A stretch of DNA of 64,000 nt from Carex sylvatica. Taxonomy: Eukaryota; Streptophyta; Magnoliopsida; Poales; Cyperaceae. Both the position numbers and the translations under genes were made by a program. Shown here piece by piece: positions 35,840-49,100 of the stretch (positions are counted from its first letter, which is position 1; each line of letters starts with the position of its first letter). The stretch lies in the NCBI GenBank assembly GCA_964058845.1, contig CAXKVR010000473.1:1-64000 (forward strand). The letters run 5' to 3'. The notes under the pieces were generated by a model. That model was not told the DNA's origin, did not search any database, and saw nothing but the letters and a program-made list of their open reading frames with translations.

Positions 35840-38127
35840 ATCTGCGAAAGCGATCTGACCAAGACATTAAATTTCAAAGTCCACCGACCACCGATCACCG
35901 ATCACCGATCACGAAAACAAATGGAGATGTAGAAGAAAAACCATCTCCGCCGCAATTCATCATTCATGAATTTGTCTTGAGATTCGTACAGATTTTATCT
36001 CAAAAATCCATCCGTGTCCGCATGTTTTACAAGAAAACGATACCGAATCCGATTCATTCCGATTTTTCTTTTATATGATAGAATAAAAAATTAAAGTTAA
36101 ACACGTGTCAAAGATATTCGCAAATTTTGATTCATTCCGATTTTTTTTTATATGCTAGAATAAAAAATTAAAGTTAAACACGTGTCAAAGATATTCGCAA
36201 ATTTTGATTTATGCTAGAGCATCTACATCCAACAACTCAAATAAATTTTTAAATAATTATTAATTATTTTTTAAAAATTAAAGTTTTTAAAATATCTAAC
36301 TCTCGAATTCTTAAAATTAATTTTAGAATTTCTATTAAGTGATATTAGTAATAAATTAAAAATGAAAAATAATTTGAGCTAATTATTTAGTCAGCATATA
36401 ATTTATAAATAATTTTTTAATAGAAACTTTCTTGCATAGTTTTTAAATAAGAAATTCTCCCTTATCTCTGAAATTAAATTAAAAATTATCACATCATATT
36501 AGAAACTTTCATAATATTAGAGATGTAGATGCATTGATTGCTGAATTAGTGGTTCGCATAAGAGACCCGCTGAATTATTTAGCTATTTTTTTTAATACAT
36601 GTTGATGATTTTGAAAGTTAGAAAGATGTGCTTGATATTGCATTTAACTCTCTAAGTATAAGTTTGAACTGAATTGATCTTAATTATGATAGAATGGTTA
36701 GAAATCTCTAACAGTGATCTGAATCTTGGGCAATAATTTAAACCATTAGCTGAAAGTTACAATTATTTGATATTTTTTTGAATAAAGTTGAAAATCAAGA
36801 TATTAAATTATTTTGATATCCATAAAAGATCTCTCATATGAGTTTTAAATATAAGAGAGACAGAAAATATTTTCTGATATCTTTTTTTATTGTTTGCGCA
36901 TTATATTAAATCCTGTCCGTCTATCAAACATACTAAACAAATAACGACGAGACATAGTGCTTAATTTCCTTTTCTTGAAAGGACCAAGCAAGTTGTGCTT
37001 TCAGTCAAAATCTTAGAAAAATGGTAACATCAAGAAAGTAACAAAAGAGAAAATGACATGAAGAATTTGTTCTCTTGTACGGAAATTTCAAATAAATGAT
37101 TTATTCTAAGCGCACGTGTCTTTGAGATGCACAAACTTTGCACTCCACAAGTTGCCACTTGGTTGGTTGCTAACAATCCCTTCTGATCTTAGTTTGATTT
37201 TTATATTACCATTGGTCAAATCTAGTCGGTCTCTATTGTAATTTGAAGTTTATCAAGTAGTTTAATGAGTCTAATTTTAAAACTTATTATACTGATTTTA
37301 AATGATAAATTTAAAATATTCAAACTGACCTATTTAACAATGTGTTTACATACACAACTTGTAAAATTTTAAATTAATTTAGTATAAAGTTAAGTGGTTA
37401 AATAATAATGAAAATAAAAGTATTAAAATTAGACTTATTTTTTTGACCGCTTGATTGTATATTAAATCAGTTTCAAGAATTTAAATTTATTTTTTTAGCA
37501 TATCGATTCGAACTCAGCTTCTCAACAAACTCAAACCAGGGGATCGTTTAATGCCTATTCTCTACTTATTAAAAGTAATGAAGTATTAGACGGGATATAT
37601 TGATAATAAATATTGTTTAACAATCAATTTATTGATTTAAGAAGTTCTCCGAAAGTCATGATTGAAAATTAGAATTGTAGATATATTTTGGATGATTAAA
37701 TTTGGCGTGTATTAAATTTGTCGTAATTTTAAAAAAAATGTTTAAATGTCATTTTGCCAATAATTAAAATTATCAAAACTAAACTCTTTAATTTTATCAA
37801 TTTGGTATATAATTTAAGTGATTGAGAAGCTAATTAGTTGTAAATGTTGACACTTGCCAAATAATTTTGTTCTCAATATATTTTATTTAATTAATAGATG
37901 TCTTTGTATTACACCGAACCTCACACGCACATTATTCCCTCTGCTCACTAATACTAATTTTCAATCTTACGGTTATACCTTTTATTATTCTGAATTTGTT
38001 CTGATGTCAACAATGATGTCTAAAATGTAGCGGGTTAAAGCAAGAGAGGTAAATGTGTTCCCAACGACTCGTTATGGTTTTGGATACGATGGAGGCCAAA
38101 GATGATCCCGAAAGGTCTGAGGGGAGT
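35840..38127. other. AT-rich intergenic DNA with a local duplication
   Basis: No gene is visible. A 78 bp tandem duplication lies at 36051-36206. A possible foldback with AGAGCATCTACATCC and GATGTAGATGC ends spans about 36217-36530. The rest is AT-rich without recognised structure. Confidence 0.45.
36051..36206. repeat. 78 bp tandem duplication
   Basis: Two copies of a unit starting GATTCATTCCGATTTTT and containing AACACGTGTCAAAGATATTC begin at 36051 and 36129. Confidence 0.9.
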
Positions 38128-38138
38128 GGAAGACCGCA

Positions 38139-38400
38139 CCGAAATTTTTATAAATATTCAAAATAATTAATAAATTACGGAATCTATCTCTTTTTTGGTG
38201 AAAATTCGAAAACTAGCTAATATGGTTAACCAATAACTGGATTGGACCCTTTTTTTGGTTAACCAATAACCGGATTGAGCCACCGAAAAAAGGGCCCAAT
38301 CCAGTTATTGGTTAACCGGATTTGCTAGTTTTTGAATTTTCACCAAAAAGAGGATAAATTCTTTAATTTATTAATTATTTTGTATATTTGTAAAAAATTT
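38139..38400. mobile_element. Foldback element with 11 bp target duplication
   Basis: GGAAGACCGCA flanks the element on both sides (38128-38138 and 38401-38411). The arms, CCGAAATTTTTATAAATATT and its complement, are about 115 bp. The centre carries three copies of GGTTAACCAATAAC(T/C)GGATT in alternating orientation. It is non-coding. Confidence 0.88.
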
Positions 38401-38451
38401 GGAAGACCGCATAACATGTCTATCGAATTGTCGTTACTTGTTAGTCGTTAG

Positions 38452-38628
38452 GAATTCGCATCCTCTGAGATATCTCATATTTTGCGTGACTTTTTGGAAA
38501 ATCTCAACCGTTTTAATACGTTCTGCGCGAATCTCAAAGTTCAAATAATATTGGCCCCCTACGTCACCCCCAAATAGACACCGGACACATCAGTCACGCA
38601 AAATATGAGATATCTCAGAGGATACGCA
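38452..38628. mobile_element. Foldback element of the CATCCTCTGAGATATCTC family, copy 1
   Basis: Arms CGCATCCTCTGAGATATCTC and the complement enclose about 100 bp. The arms continue with ATATTTTGCGTGACT. It is the first of three head-to-tail foldbacks. Confidence 0.8.
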
Positions 38629-38647
38629 CTCAGTCGTTAGTCATGCA

Positions 38648-38853
38648 GAGTTCGCATCGTCTGCATTAACTCGAACTCAAAAGATAAGCATCTCGATTGT
38701 CTGACTTTAAACGAAATCCGAACACAGTTTATAATTTAAGGGTCCTTTAACATTAGTATGAATCGAATTTCTACGAATTTTAAAGCAGATTGAACTGTCC
38801 ATAAACATTAACTCATCAGATTTTTTTTTAGTTAATGCGGAAGATACGAATTC
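38648..38853. mobile_element. Foldback element between two related copies
   Basis: Arms GAGTTCGCATCGTCTGCATT and GAATTCGTATCTTCCGCATT (inverted). The flanks AGTCATGCA and AGTCATGCG form a 9 bp duplication with one mismatch. Confidence 0.8.
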
Positions 38854-38861
38854 AGTCATGC

Positions 38862-39034
38862 GCCTCCTCTGAGATATATTATTTTTTGCGTGACCAACAT
38901 GCACGGTGCCTACTCAGGAATAGCGTAGTGGGCCAGTATTATTTGTGCTTTGTGATTCATACAGAACGTGATTAAACGGTTGAGATTTAAAAAAAAAACA
39001 CTCAGAGTTTGAGATATCTCAGAGGATGTGAATT
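38862..39034. mobile_element. Foldback element of the CATCCTCTGAGATATCTC family, copy 2
   Basis: The left arm is CCTCCTCTGAGATATATTAT and the right arm GAGATATCTCAGAGGATGTG. Central words are shared with copy 1 in the opposite orientation. Confidence 0.75.
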
Positions 39035-39479
39035 CTTATTTGCAGAGGTAGACGGATTTCAACTGTTCAGATTTATCATATAAAATTAATACGATATATT
39101 TTAAAGTTGAGTTCAAAAAAGAGTTGAAAAACTTAGGAATACCCTAGTTCTACTCAAGTCTGATTATAAAATCTTAAAGGAAATCATATCTTTTCTTATG
39201 AGTATTGGATTCACATCAGTGTTGTAAAAACGTCTGTTTAAATCGATTAATCGATTAATTAGTCATTAGCGTAATCAAACTGTTAGAGATTTTTTCAATT
39301 AATTAACCTATTATTTTTAATTAATTACTTAACGGTATCATGTCTATCCAATGACTACATTCTGTTATTTACAACATTGATTCACATAAATGCAAGACCA
39401 ATAACATGATAGCACCAACCACTCGTGATATGGAAATCCTCTTCAAAATATAAAGGATTCTGATAACAATCCCCGCAGC

Positions 39480-40400
39480 TTTATCCCCGCAAAAAACTCC
39501 GCACAAACTGCCAAAAAAATCATGGGGGGTCGCTCCACCATTAATAAGCGTTTAGAAAAATGTTAGTATTTAACTTTAAGCATCAAAGTATTTATTTTGA
39601 ATTTGCAAAGTATTAATTTATCTGTCATTATCTCTATTTATGAAAGAATAAATCAATCTATAAGTTGTCCCCGCACAAAATTTTCTTTTTTTTTTGAATC
39701 GTCCCCGCACAAATAGGGACCATTAAATAACAATCATCTCACCCAATGATAAATATTTCTCAGACATAATGATAAATATTTTATGTTACATGGATAAATA
39801 CTTCTCAGACATAATTGCAACTTTCAGTAAAACATAATGGATAAATACTTCTTAGACATAATGACAACTTTCAGTAAAACATCAATAATAAATATTTCTC
39901 AGACATGATGATAAATACTTTAGGTTACATGGATAAATACTTCTCAGAATCAATGATAAATACTTGTCAGAAATAATGATAAATACTTGTCAGAAACAAT
40001 GATAAATATTTTTTTGAACTTTGTTCTTCAACTTGTTAATAAGTAATGTTTAATCAAATCAAAGTATTATCATGTTAGAGGCAACGATAAATACTTCTCA
40101 GACATTGTGATAAATATTTTCTTAAACATCAATAAACATATAATCATTTATTAGCGGAGATTGTTATTAGATGACAGCATTTAATGCAGAGATTGTTATT
40201 AAAGGACAGTATAATTAATTCGGAGATTGTTATTAGAGGACATCATAATTAATGCGGAGATTGTTATTAAATGACAGTCTAATTTAATGCAGTGATAAAT
40301 GAAAATTATTAGTAGAATAAATGGAGGGATAAATGGTAGTTAATAAAATTAATATTGAGAGAAAGAGTGCGGAGAAAAAGGGAAGACAGGAGTGAGGAGA
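39480..40400. repeat. Short-repeat-rich region
   Basis: ATGATAAATACTTCTCAGACAT recurs irregularly from 39745 to 40130, and GGAGATTGTTATTA recurs four times with a 34-37 bp period at about 40156-40290. Complementary ends (CTCCGCAC near 39500, GTGCGGAG near 40370) suggest that this is the body of one inverted-repeat element, but I could not define its borders. Confidence 0.55.
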
Positions 40401-41230
40401 TTTGTATAATTATTCAAATATAAATACAATATAATATTTAAACATTTTTCCTTCCTTGTCCATTTCAATGTTGTCACTCTGCTTGCACAGCCTTGGATTT
40501 GCAATTGATGTACGCAGGAGCTTTTTGAGAAAAAAAAAGGAAATTATTTACCCAGAGAAAATAGCGAAAGAAGAGTAGTAGTTGCTACTTTGCTTGTAGA
40601 GTATTGAAATTTTGACAGCAACTCGTCCAGAAATAATGCCCGGTGGCAGTATTCCTGATTCCTGATCTACAAACTGTAGAGACTGCTGCATTTTGATACC
40701 TTTTTTTCTTTTTTTTTCTTTTCTGGCAACTGCGTAGCTATCATCTCTTCTTTTGGTCAAGTAACTAAAAAAATGATGTTTTAATTTTAAAGAGTAAACA
40801 GTGGACCTGAACGTATATGGGCTGGATAGTAAGAATGTAGAACCGCATGGCTTGATCACTAATTTAAATCGTATAAGACAATTTTATATTTGAGTTTGAA
40901 TCGGATCGTTCGTTTTAAATAGTACGAATCTTAATTTTGCCATCAGGTATGTTTGGTTGCAAAATAAGAATAGTTAGAATAGCCAAATCGAAAATAGTTA
41001 TTATTTGTTTTATTGGAATAGCTAAATCTCAAAACTCTACTAATAACATGTTCTAATAAGACAAAAAAAATTGAATTAACTATTATAGTTATTTTAAACC
41101 AATCAAACACCGAATAGTCTAATCCCAATAATAACCTATTCTCAATCTAATCAAACACATCCTTACTGTATTAATTTGTCCGCAAATTCCAATTAGATCT
41201 GAATAAATTTATCAGTTTGATTTTTGAAGA

Positions 41231-41643
41231 AGAGGAGGAATCCACCTACAACATTTGAAAGTTACAATATCTTAAAACAATTTGGTTTTGCAATTTTTAA
41301 AGTCCAAATAATCGATCCAAACTGTTAAGCATGATCTATATATTAAAATGTGCTTGCAGATCAAATTTTATATTTTTATTTATTTATTTTTATTATTTAT
41401 TAAGTATTTTATAAAATTGCTGTTTTTAGATAATTTTGGACACTGCAAAACAACAGTTTTGTAAAATACTTAATAAATAGTAAAAAAATTCAAAAGAAAA
41501 TGTAAAATTTGATCTTCAAGCATATTTTAATATAAATATCATGTTGAATGGTTTGGATCGACTATATGAATTTTGAAAATTGCAAAATTAAATTGTTATA
41601 AAATATTGTAACTTTCAAATGTTACAAGTGGATCCCTTCTCTT
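41231..41643. mobile_element. Foldback element (GGAATCCACCTACAAC ends), copy 1
   Basis: Arms AGAGGAGGAATCCACCTACA and the complement ending GTGGATCCCTTCTCT enclose paired inner blocks (AATTGCTGTTTTTAGATAAT / AACAGTTTTGTAAAATAC). About 413 bp and non-coding. A related copy lies at 61722-62119. Confidence 0.72.
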
Positions 41644-43103
41644 TGAAAAATCCAAACTTTAAGTTAACGCAGAGGACGAATCCATATCCTGTTATAGAAT
41701 GAAAATTTAAATTAATTAATTAAACTAACAATTAAAATTTACAACTAATTAAAAAATAGTTAATTAAATAAGAGACTAAAAATTTCAGTTAATTAGAAAG
41801 ATAAATAAAATTATATAAAGTTGTTATTCAGGTTATTAAATTAAACTTTGCAAATAAGATTTTCATAAAATGAAATACATAATTTTGTGACATATTAGAA
41901 GGAGAAATTGTTATAAAAATAACAGGGTTATTAAAAATTTGATAAGTTATAATTTAATTTCATAATTTACCACGACTAACGGTTCGAAAGATTCGTACAA
42001 ACTTATAAACACAAACCCCGTTTAATTAATTTAGTTTAAAACCTTCCTTGTTAATTGTTTTATTCCATTTGAATTTTGGAATTATCTCAACCATGCGGAC
42101 TGTTCTGCACGAATCTCAAAGCACCACCCTCTTTTTAAAATCCCTCCCTTCCTCTCCTTCCTTCCCTGCCGCTGGGCCGCCCCTTTGAAATCCCTTGTCG
42201 CATAAAAATGCCTGAGACACTTATATTGGGCCTGGACCTTATTTGGGCCTTATTTGGGCCCAGGAAATTGAGACGCTACGGTTTTAGGTAAACACTTCTG
42301 ACGCTCTGTAACGCTTCTCTCTCAGCTCTCACTTGGCGACATTGCCTTCTCTTTGGGGAAAGCTCCTCCTTACCCCTACTCTGAAGAGTCACCGCGCCAA
42401 CCTCGACACAAAATCCGAGATACAGGAAAAATGTTCACTGGCAGCTCTCCCTAATCTCTCTCTTTCCCTTCACCCTCGACATACGCGGTTCCTTTTCGCC
42501 TCCCTCCATCAGAGGTGTATTTCTCTTTTTGACCTCGAGTTTACTTCTTTCGTCTGACTAAAAGATTTTAGATGATCTCAACCAGCACTTGCGATTTCAT
42601 TGTGGAATTCAATTTAAATTCGTGCTAGAAGTTTTTTACTCAAGTGTGAAAATGTCAGTTAAATTTTGTATATTCTTTAGTAATTTTTGCACCATGCACT
42701 TCCTTTTGAGCTCAAAATTCGATAAACACAACTGCTTTTTGTAGCTTTAAATGCAAATAGCTCATATTGGTGTGATAAACGACCTGTTCTGGGGAAGATT
42801 TTTTATTTTTTATTATTCCATAGTTTATTTTGTGATGTTGCCAGGTTTATATGGCTGATTAGGTTTCTTGTAGCTGCATTATGGACTTTTTTCCTAAACC
42901 TTTACGTTTTACCACAGGTATAAGCGGCACACATGATTTTTCTAATTTTCCAGGGCATATATGATGAGGTTTCCCACGTCAACAAAAAAATGTTCTATTG
43001 TATATTTAGGTCACCTTCCTTTTTTATTTTATGTTATTTATTTATCCTGAATGGTTGGTTCTGCATCTGTTACTCTGTTTAGCTAAGGAGGCCGAATCAA
43101 AAT
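41644..43103. other. SKI2 upstream region and 5' untranslated part
   Basis: AT-rich to about 42110, then more GC-rich with promoter-like words, then CT-rich sequence (42300-42560) that is probably the transcribed leader. The ATG at 43104 follows AGCTAAGGAGGCCGAATCAAAAT after a T-rich tract, so a 5' UTR intron is possible. A 74-codon open frame at 42333 begins with TTG and is not taken as a gene. Confidence 0.5.
42227..42259 (+). promoter_or_regulatory. Cluster of site II-type TGGGCC elements
   Basis: TGGGCC occurs at 42227, 42244 and 42254, about 850 bp upstream of the SKI2 ATG and just before the CT-rich presumptive leader. Such site II motifs (TGGGCY) are known TCP-factor targets in promoters of plant housekeeping genes. 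Confidence 0.5.
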
Positions 43104-46100
43104 ATGGAGAAGATAAAGTGTTGCAATGAGGAAATCTCCTTTAATGTCGGTTTGTGTGGGCACAGTGGCCATCTTCGTCTCCAGCCTTTCTCTTCCTCCT
43201 CGACCTCATGTCTACCTGATTTCGTCCTTCCACCGGCATTCCCTCAAGAAACAACTGAAAGTGTGAGAGAATACCTGGAGGAAAACTATCTTACACCTGA
43301 GCTAAACCATCTCGAACCCCACTCGTCAGGCAAGTTGTGGGATTTCGAGTGGTTTGAAAAGGCCGACATCCCCTTGGAGCCATCTGCTTCCCGCCATGTA
43401 ATTGCTCCCTCCTGGGATCTTCCTTTTCGCCGCTCTAGCTCCAATTGGAAACCTACTTCCATTCAGGTGCCTTTTTTTGGGCTTCACGTGTTTTCTTTTA
43501 TCGCCAAGTCATGAGCTGATTTATATGTTATAGATACAACTAGGGGTGTTCATTGGGTCCAGTTTATTCGGTTTTTCAACAGAACTGAAAAAGTTCGGAT
43601 TAAATGGTTTGTTTTTTCGGTTTAAATGGATCAGTTTGGTTGAACTTTTGAATTACTTTGGTTTTTATATTTGGTTTGGTTAGATTTTTCAAAACTGAAA
43701 AGACCGAACCGACCAAACTCTATATGGTTAAGATCCATTCTTTGGTTTTTGGACTTCAAATGAAGAAAAATGTTGGTTTGGATATTTTAGGACATCTACA
43801 TATTTTGTATGGAATTGAACAATGTGTGTAATGTCAACAACTAATATATATTCATATTTATTTCTATGATTATTAAATGTTTTGTGTCTTTATTGAGTTT
43901 GGACATTATAAAATTTAATCTCTTATTTTGGTTCAACCAAACAAACCGAAATTTACTTTGGTCATTTTCGTTCGGTTGTCATTTGGTTGACAAGTTTTAA
44001 TTCGGTTGGTTCAGTTATATTTTTTCAAACCGAATAAAATTTTGATTTGACTATTTTAATTCAGTTTTAACCGAACTGATCCAATGAACACCCCTAGATA
44101 CAAGTGGAAGGGCTAATGGAAGGAGCGCAAGAAGACGTGGGGGGTCTGAATAAAATGCCGGGACCCGCGAAGGATTTTGTACGAGGGAGCCTCAACAACC
44201 GCCCCTTCCGCCCTGGTGGTCTCCAATCCTCCAACCTCCCGGGTCACAATGACCCGCAGAACAGTGACAAAGGCTCTCTGCATGCCGATTGGGTCAGAGA
44301 GTTTATCCGTCCCGTCAGTGGTGGCAGCCCACTCCCTCAGACTGTCCCTCCTACTTTTCGGAAAGGACTCCAATTGGGCCCTCTCAAGGTAGCTTCTGTT
44401 TTTCCCGTCATTTCTTGTAAATTTTGATTTATCCTCTCATTTCTTGCTGTGCTCATTTGCCCTCTTGACATGACCTTTGTTCCATTTAGGAGTATCCATG
44501 TAGTCGGAAGTGTTCTAGCGAGATCTCTGTTGGTGATGAGGTGGCCGTGAGATCTACTAATGAAAATTTGGTTAGTTTGTAGTTTCGTACACATAGAATT
44601 TGTTAACTACGGTTTTCTTATTTCCCTTTTGGAGCATGTGTAGTCGCCGAATTTCATTAATTATTATGGCATGAATAACCATGCAATTGATTTCTTCATG
44701 TAAAGAGCATGTACAGTCCCTTACAAGTTATAAGCCAAAAATTATTTCTAGTGTATATTCATTTTGTTCCTGACCATGCCAAAATTTAGTAATGCAGCCT
44801 CTTCTACACGTAACAGTATGACTTTTTGTTAGAAAATGCCATAACATACATGGAAATTAAATTACAGAGTGCATTATGATTTGGTTACTGAATCACTGAC
44901 CCCATCATAAATTTGCCACTCAGGATATACCTAAGAGCAGCTATGCTGCTGAAAACTGCTTTTGAATTTGCCACTTCATCATAAATTTTTTTAATTTTGA
45001 CAATGTTGACAATCTTCAATAATAATGTTTAAATTTAAAATCGAACATTATGAACATTATGGGCCTGTGTAACACAGCCTGTCCCAAGCCAGGATAAAGG
45101 AGGAGGGTTGTAATAGGTGTGGCGTGCCAACATAAAATACAGCCCTTTCATGGAAATGAAACCCACATGAATCTCCGGTTGGGTTTCATTTCTAGTCTAC
45201 TCCAACTTGTTTGGGACTAAAGGCTTTGTTGTTGTATCATGTCCATAAAATGTGATGAGATTTGGTGACTCCAAATTTCACTGGTCTGAAATTATCGGTC
45301 CTTGATGGATCACCAAACAATACTTAAAGTGCATGAAATTTGATTGCTAGGCTATCTATATGCTCAATAACATACCTATAAATTTACATTTCACTTTTTA
45401 ATTTAATTTTATTTAAAAAATAATAATAATAGTCAAGATTGTCAAAATTACCATTGTCAAGTGATCCTTAGTGAAAGAGTTTACACATTTGCAGTTAGCT
45501 CAACCTCTCTCTATACATTTACAAAAAGACAGATTCCTTTCAGGAGAAGTTCTCTGTGCGTTTTGATGATTTATTCAAGAAGGCCTTTGAAGATGATAAT
45601 ACCATCACCGATGAAGCTTCTCAAGAAGAAATAACTGTTGAACAAATAAATGCCGATGCTACTGATGCCTTCACTGAGATAGAAGTACAAGGAGAAGTCA
45701 GTGTTGAACAAATAGAAGTTAATGATGAGAAGTCAAGCAAAGGTGACAAAAGTTTAGGTGTGAGGCAATAGTGTGCTTATTTGACATTTATTTTATTGGA
45801 ATTGGGTTTTCTCTTTAATGTACAGATACTCAGACTGGGGCAACAACTGAAGTGGAAGCCGAGAGAGATGCTAAAGACCATATCCTGGAAACACAAGCAT
45901 CCTTGGATCAGATTTTGCTAATGCAGCCACCCGAAAATTCCGGAAAAGTTGGAAAACCGGTAGATGGAACTAAGACTAAGGAGGCTGAGGTATTATTTAT
46001 ATTTTAAATTTTATCTAACTAGAGGTCAGTATCTTTTTCTTTGTAACTTTTGGTGCTCTTATCATGTCCATTTGCAGGCTTGGGCTCTTGCTGGTGGCAA

Positions 46101-49100
46101 TGAAGAGATTATCAACCGATTTTATGAGCTTGTACCAGATATGGCAATTGACTTTCCTTTTGAGCTGGATAAGTTCCAGAAAGAGGTATTTTTCTGAGTA
46201 ATACTTGGTGGTATATTTGTTAAGTTTATACTGGAAGTAACTTGTTTTCATCTCTTCTGACACTGGATAAAGGCTATATATTACCTTGAGAAGGGCGAGT
46301 CAGTTTTTGTGGCTGCTCATACTTCAGCTGGAAAGACCGTTATCGCAGAGTATGCTTTTGCATTGTCGTCCAAGGTGTAGTTTTGCCTCATGTCATTCCT
46401 AATTCCAAAATTTTGTTAATAGTTATACTTTTGGCTAAATTGGTATTTTTAATTTCTTGTTCTCATGTTTGCTACCATTTTCCATGCTTGTATAAGGATT
46501 TTTAAATAACTATTATGAAAAAGACTTGCATTTTTGTAACTAGGAAGATACATCAGATGGAAACTTACATGGAATTCCCTTTTTTTGTTTTTGTTTTCCT
46601 AAGCATTCCCTTTAACCTGTACTTCTTGGATACAACCTATTGCAGTATTTTCCTGAGCTCCACAGATTTTTTTGGAACCAATTTTATTTTAAGTTGGCAA
46701 ATAATCAATAATCAACATGTGTCTAACCAGATGCTTTGTACCTCAATGATACAGCACTGCACAAGGGCCATCTACACCGCTCCTATAAAAACAATAAGCA
46801 ACCAGAAATATAGGGACTTTTGTGGAAAGTTTGACGTAGGCCTTCTCACTGGAGACGTTAGCATAAGGCCAGAAGCAAGCTGCCTTATTATGACTACTGA
46901 GATATTACGGTCCATGCTGTATAGAGGTGCAGACATTATTCGTGACATTGAATGGGTACAAGAGTTCAATCTTATTATTATATCATCGGTGTTTTTTAAT
47001 TTGGTACTGATACTAATTTCGAAAGGAGGGAAAGGAAGTAGTTTTATTGACCAAAACTTTTGTCTTGTCTTTTGGATAAACAGGTTATATTTGATGAAGT
47101 GCATTATGTAAATGATGCAGAAAGAGGGGTGGTTTGGGAAGAAGTTATCATCATGCTTCCCAAACACATTAATATTGTTCTCCTTTCGGCAACGGTATGT
47201 TACTACCTTTGCTCCCAATTTATTCTAACAATTCTTTAGAGATCCATATACTGGAAATTGCTTTCTTTTGACATTATAAACTCTAGTTTCTAAAATCAAG
47301 CTGAAAAGTTTCAAAAATAAGATCATATTGACATAACAGCACTTCTAATACTTACCTATTCCATTTTTGAGTAATTGCTGGCCCATTAAAGGTTTTAAAT
47401 AGGCTCTTTGATGCAAAGTTTTAACTTCTTTAGTGATCAGTAGAATGGGCACCAATTATCATTATTTCCATTTGTATGAGATATATATCATATATCTTAA
47501 TCATAATGACTGCATCCTGAATGCGAGAGTTTTAGTTTGAAGTTCTTGAGAAAATTGTCAACGACTCTCTAGATGCACACTGTCAAAGGATCTTGTTCCA
47601 ATCCTGGTTCTATATATCCCATCTTATTTTGGGATTTTGCAAAAAGCACCCCGATCGTAATTTCTGCCAAAATACCTTGATTAATCGTAGTAACAAATGG
47701 CCCCAAACAATGGTGCATACTGTCGAACCATTGGGGGGGGGGGGGTATTATTTGGTTATCCGAGGATAATGCGATTGTGAATGTGGATATAATTTGTGTT
47801 TGGGATCTGCAAATAATCAGATTATCCTGATTGAGTAGTAGACCCGCGTTAAGAGAATGCGGATTGAAAACTGTTCAGAAATTTGGTGACATTACCAGTT
47901 CTTTACGATATCCTTTTTTAGAGCAAAAAGGAATTACTAATGCTACAGCTCCTATTTGTTGGAGTAAAAAAAAACAAGTACACAAGTCATATTGGAGCCT
48001 ATGAGAACACCTTAAGACAAAAAAAATGTCCCTAACCGTGAAAAAAGCTACCCTTTTATATTTTTTGAATGACATTATGTGTAGTTACAAAATTCAATGC
48101 ATTATTAGATCATGTACCTGATTGGATATCCAGTTCTTACATTATCAGTTTAATATGCAAATTGTTTCTATATGGCACCTTATCTTCATTTGTGTTCATA
48201 TCAGAGAAAGTAATATGGGTAAGAATAAAATACAACAATCATCCAAATCTGTATCTGCTCTGTTTTCACCCATAGGATTCGCAGGAAACCACGGATCTAT
48301 CCTCAAGGACCAAATTGAGTTGTCTTTTGAGGTTGATTTCTTAAAAAACAACCTTAAATATTAGATGCAATCTTGCAATCGATTGATTCTTAAAGATTAA
48401 TCATCTGCTAGTATTTTTGTATTGAATGCCGAAACTTCTTGGTGGATGGAGTGCAGTGTGTGTGTGTTTTCTTTTCTTTTCCAGGTTCATATGTGCATTT
48501 TTATTAACAAGGACAAGTATACTTGTCCAAAATTTGCAAAACTCTATTATCGCTTAAAAGTATAATCTTTTCCAAGAATAGTAAGATTATGTTGATCTTT
48601 TTTGCAAGAATAAACTTCTTAGAGTTGGGTGTCTATGAGTGTCTTTATAGTGCCCCCATAAATTATGCAGGTACCAAACACGGTAGAGTTTGCGGATTGG
48701 ATTGGTCGGACTAAGCAGAAGAAGATCCGTGTTACTTCGTAAGTGCGTTTGACTATTGGTTTCTTTCTCATCATGTTCACATTATTTTCCAGGTGTGGTG
48801 ATTGATCATATTAAATTTAAATTAAAACAACAGAACTACTAAAAGACCAGTACCCCTAGAGCACTGCATCTTCTATTCAGGGGAACTATACACGATATGC
48901 CAACATGATCAGTTTATTCTACAAGGGTATAGAGCAGCCAAAGAGGCTTATAAGAAGAAAAACTCTCCTAGCAGTACTGTTGGTGCCAAACCAAAAGCAT
49001 CTCTGCCTACAAATTCTGGCCGAGGAGGGGGAGTAGCAGGAGGGAGAGGTCATAAGCAGAAACAACAACAACAACAACTCCAACACCAACTCTCGAGTTC

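Noticed and set aside
42333..42557. 74-codon open frame upstream of SKI2
   Set aside because: It starts with TTG rather than ATG and lies in the presumed untranslated leader.
46515..47111. 198-codon open frame in SKI2
   Set aside because: It is an artefact of reading exon 8 together with its flanking introns; only 46755-46955 is coding.
47733..47744. Run of G in SKI2 intron 9
   Set aside because: It is a simple homopolymer that may be partly a sequencing artefact; no function is implied.
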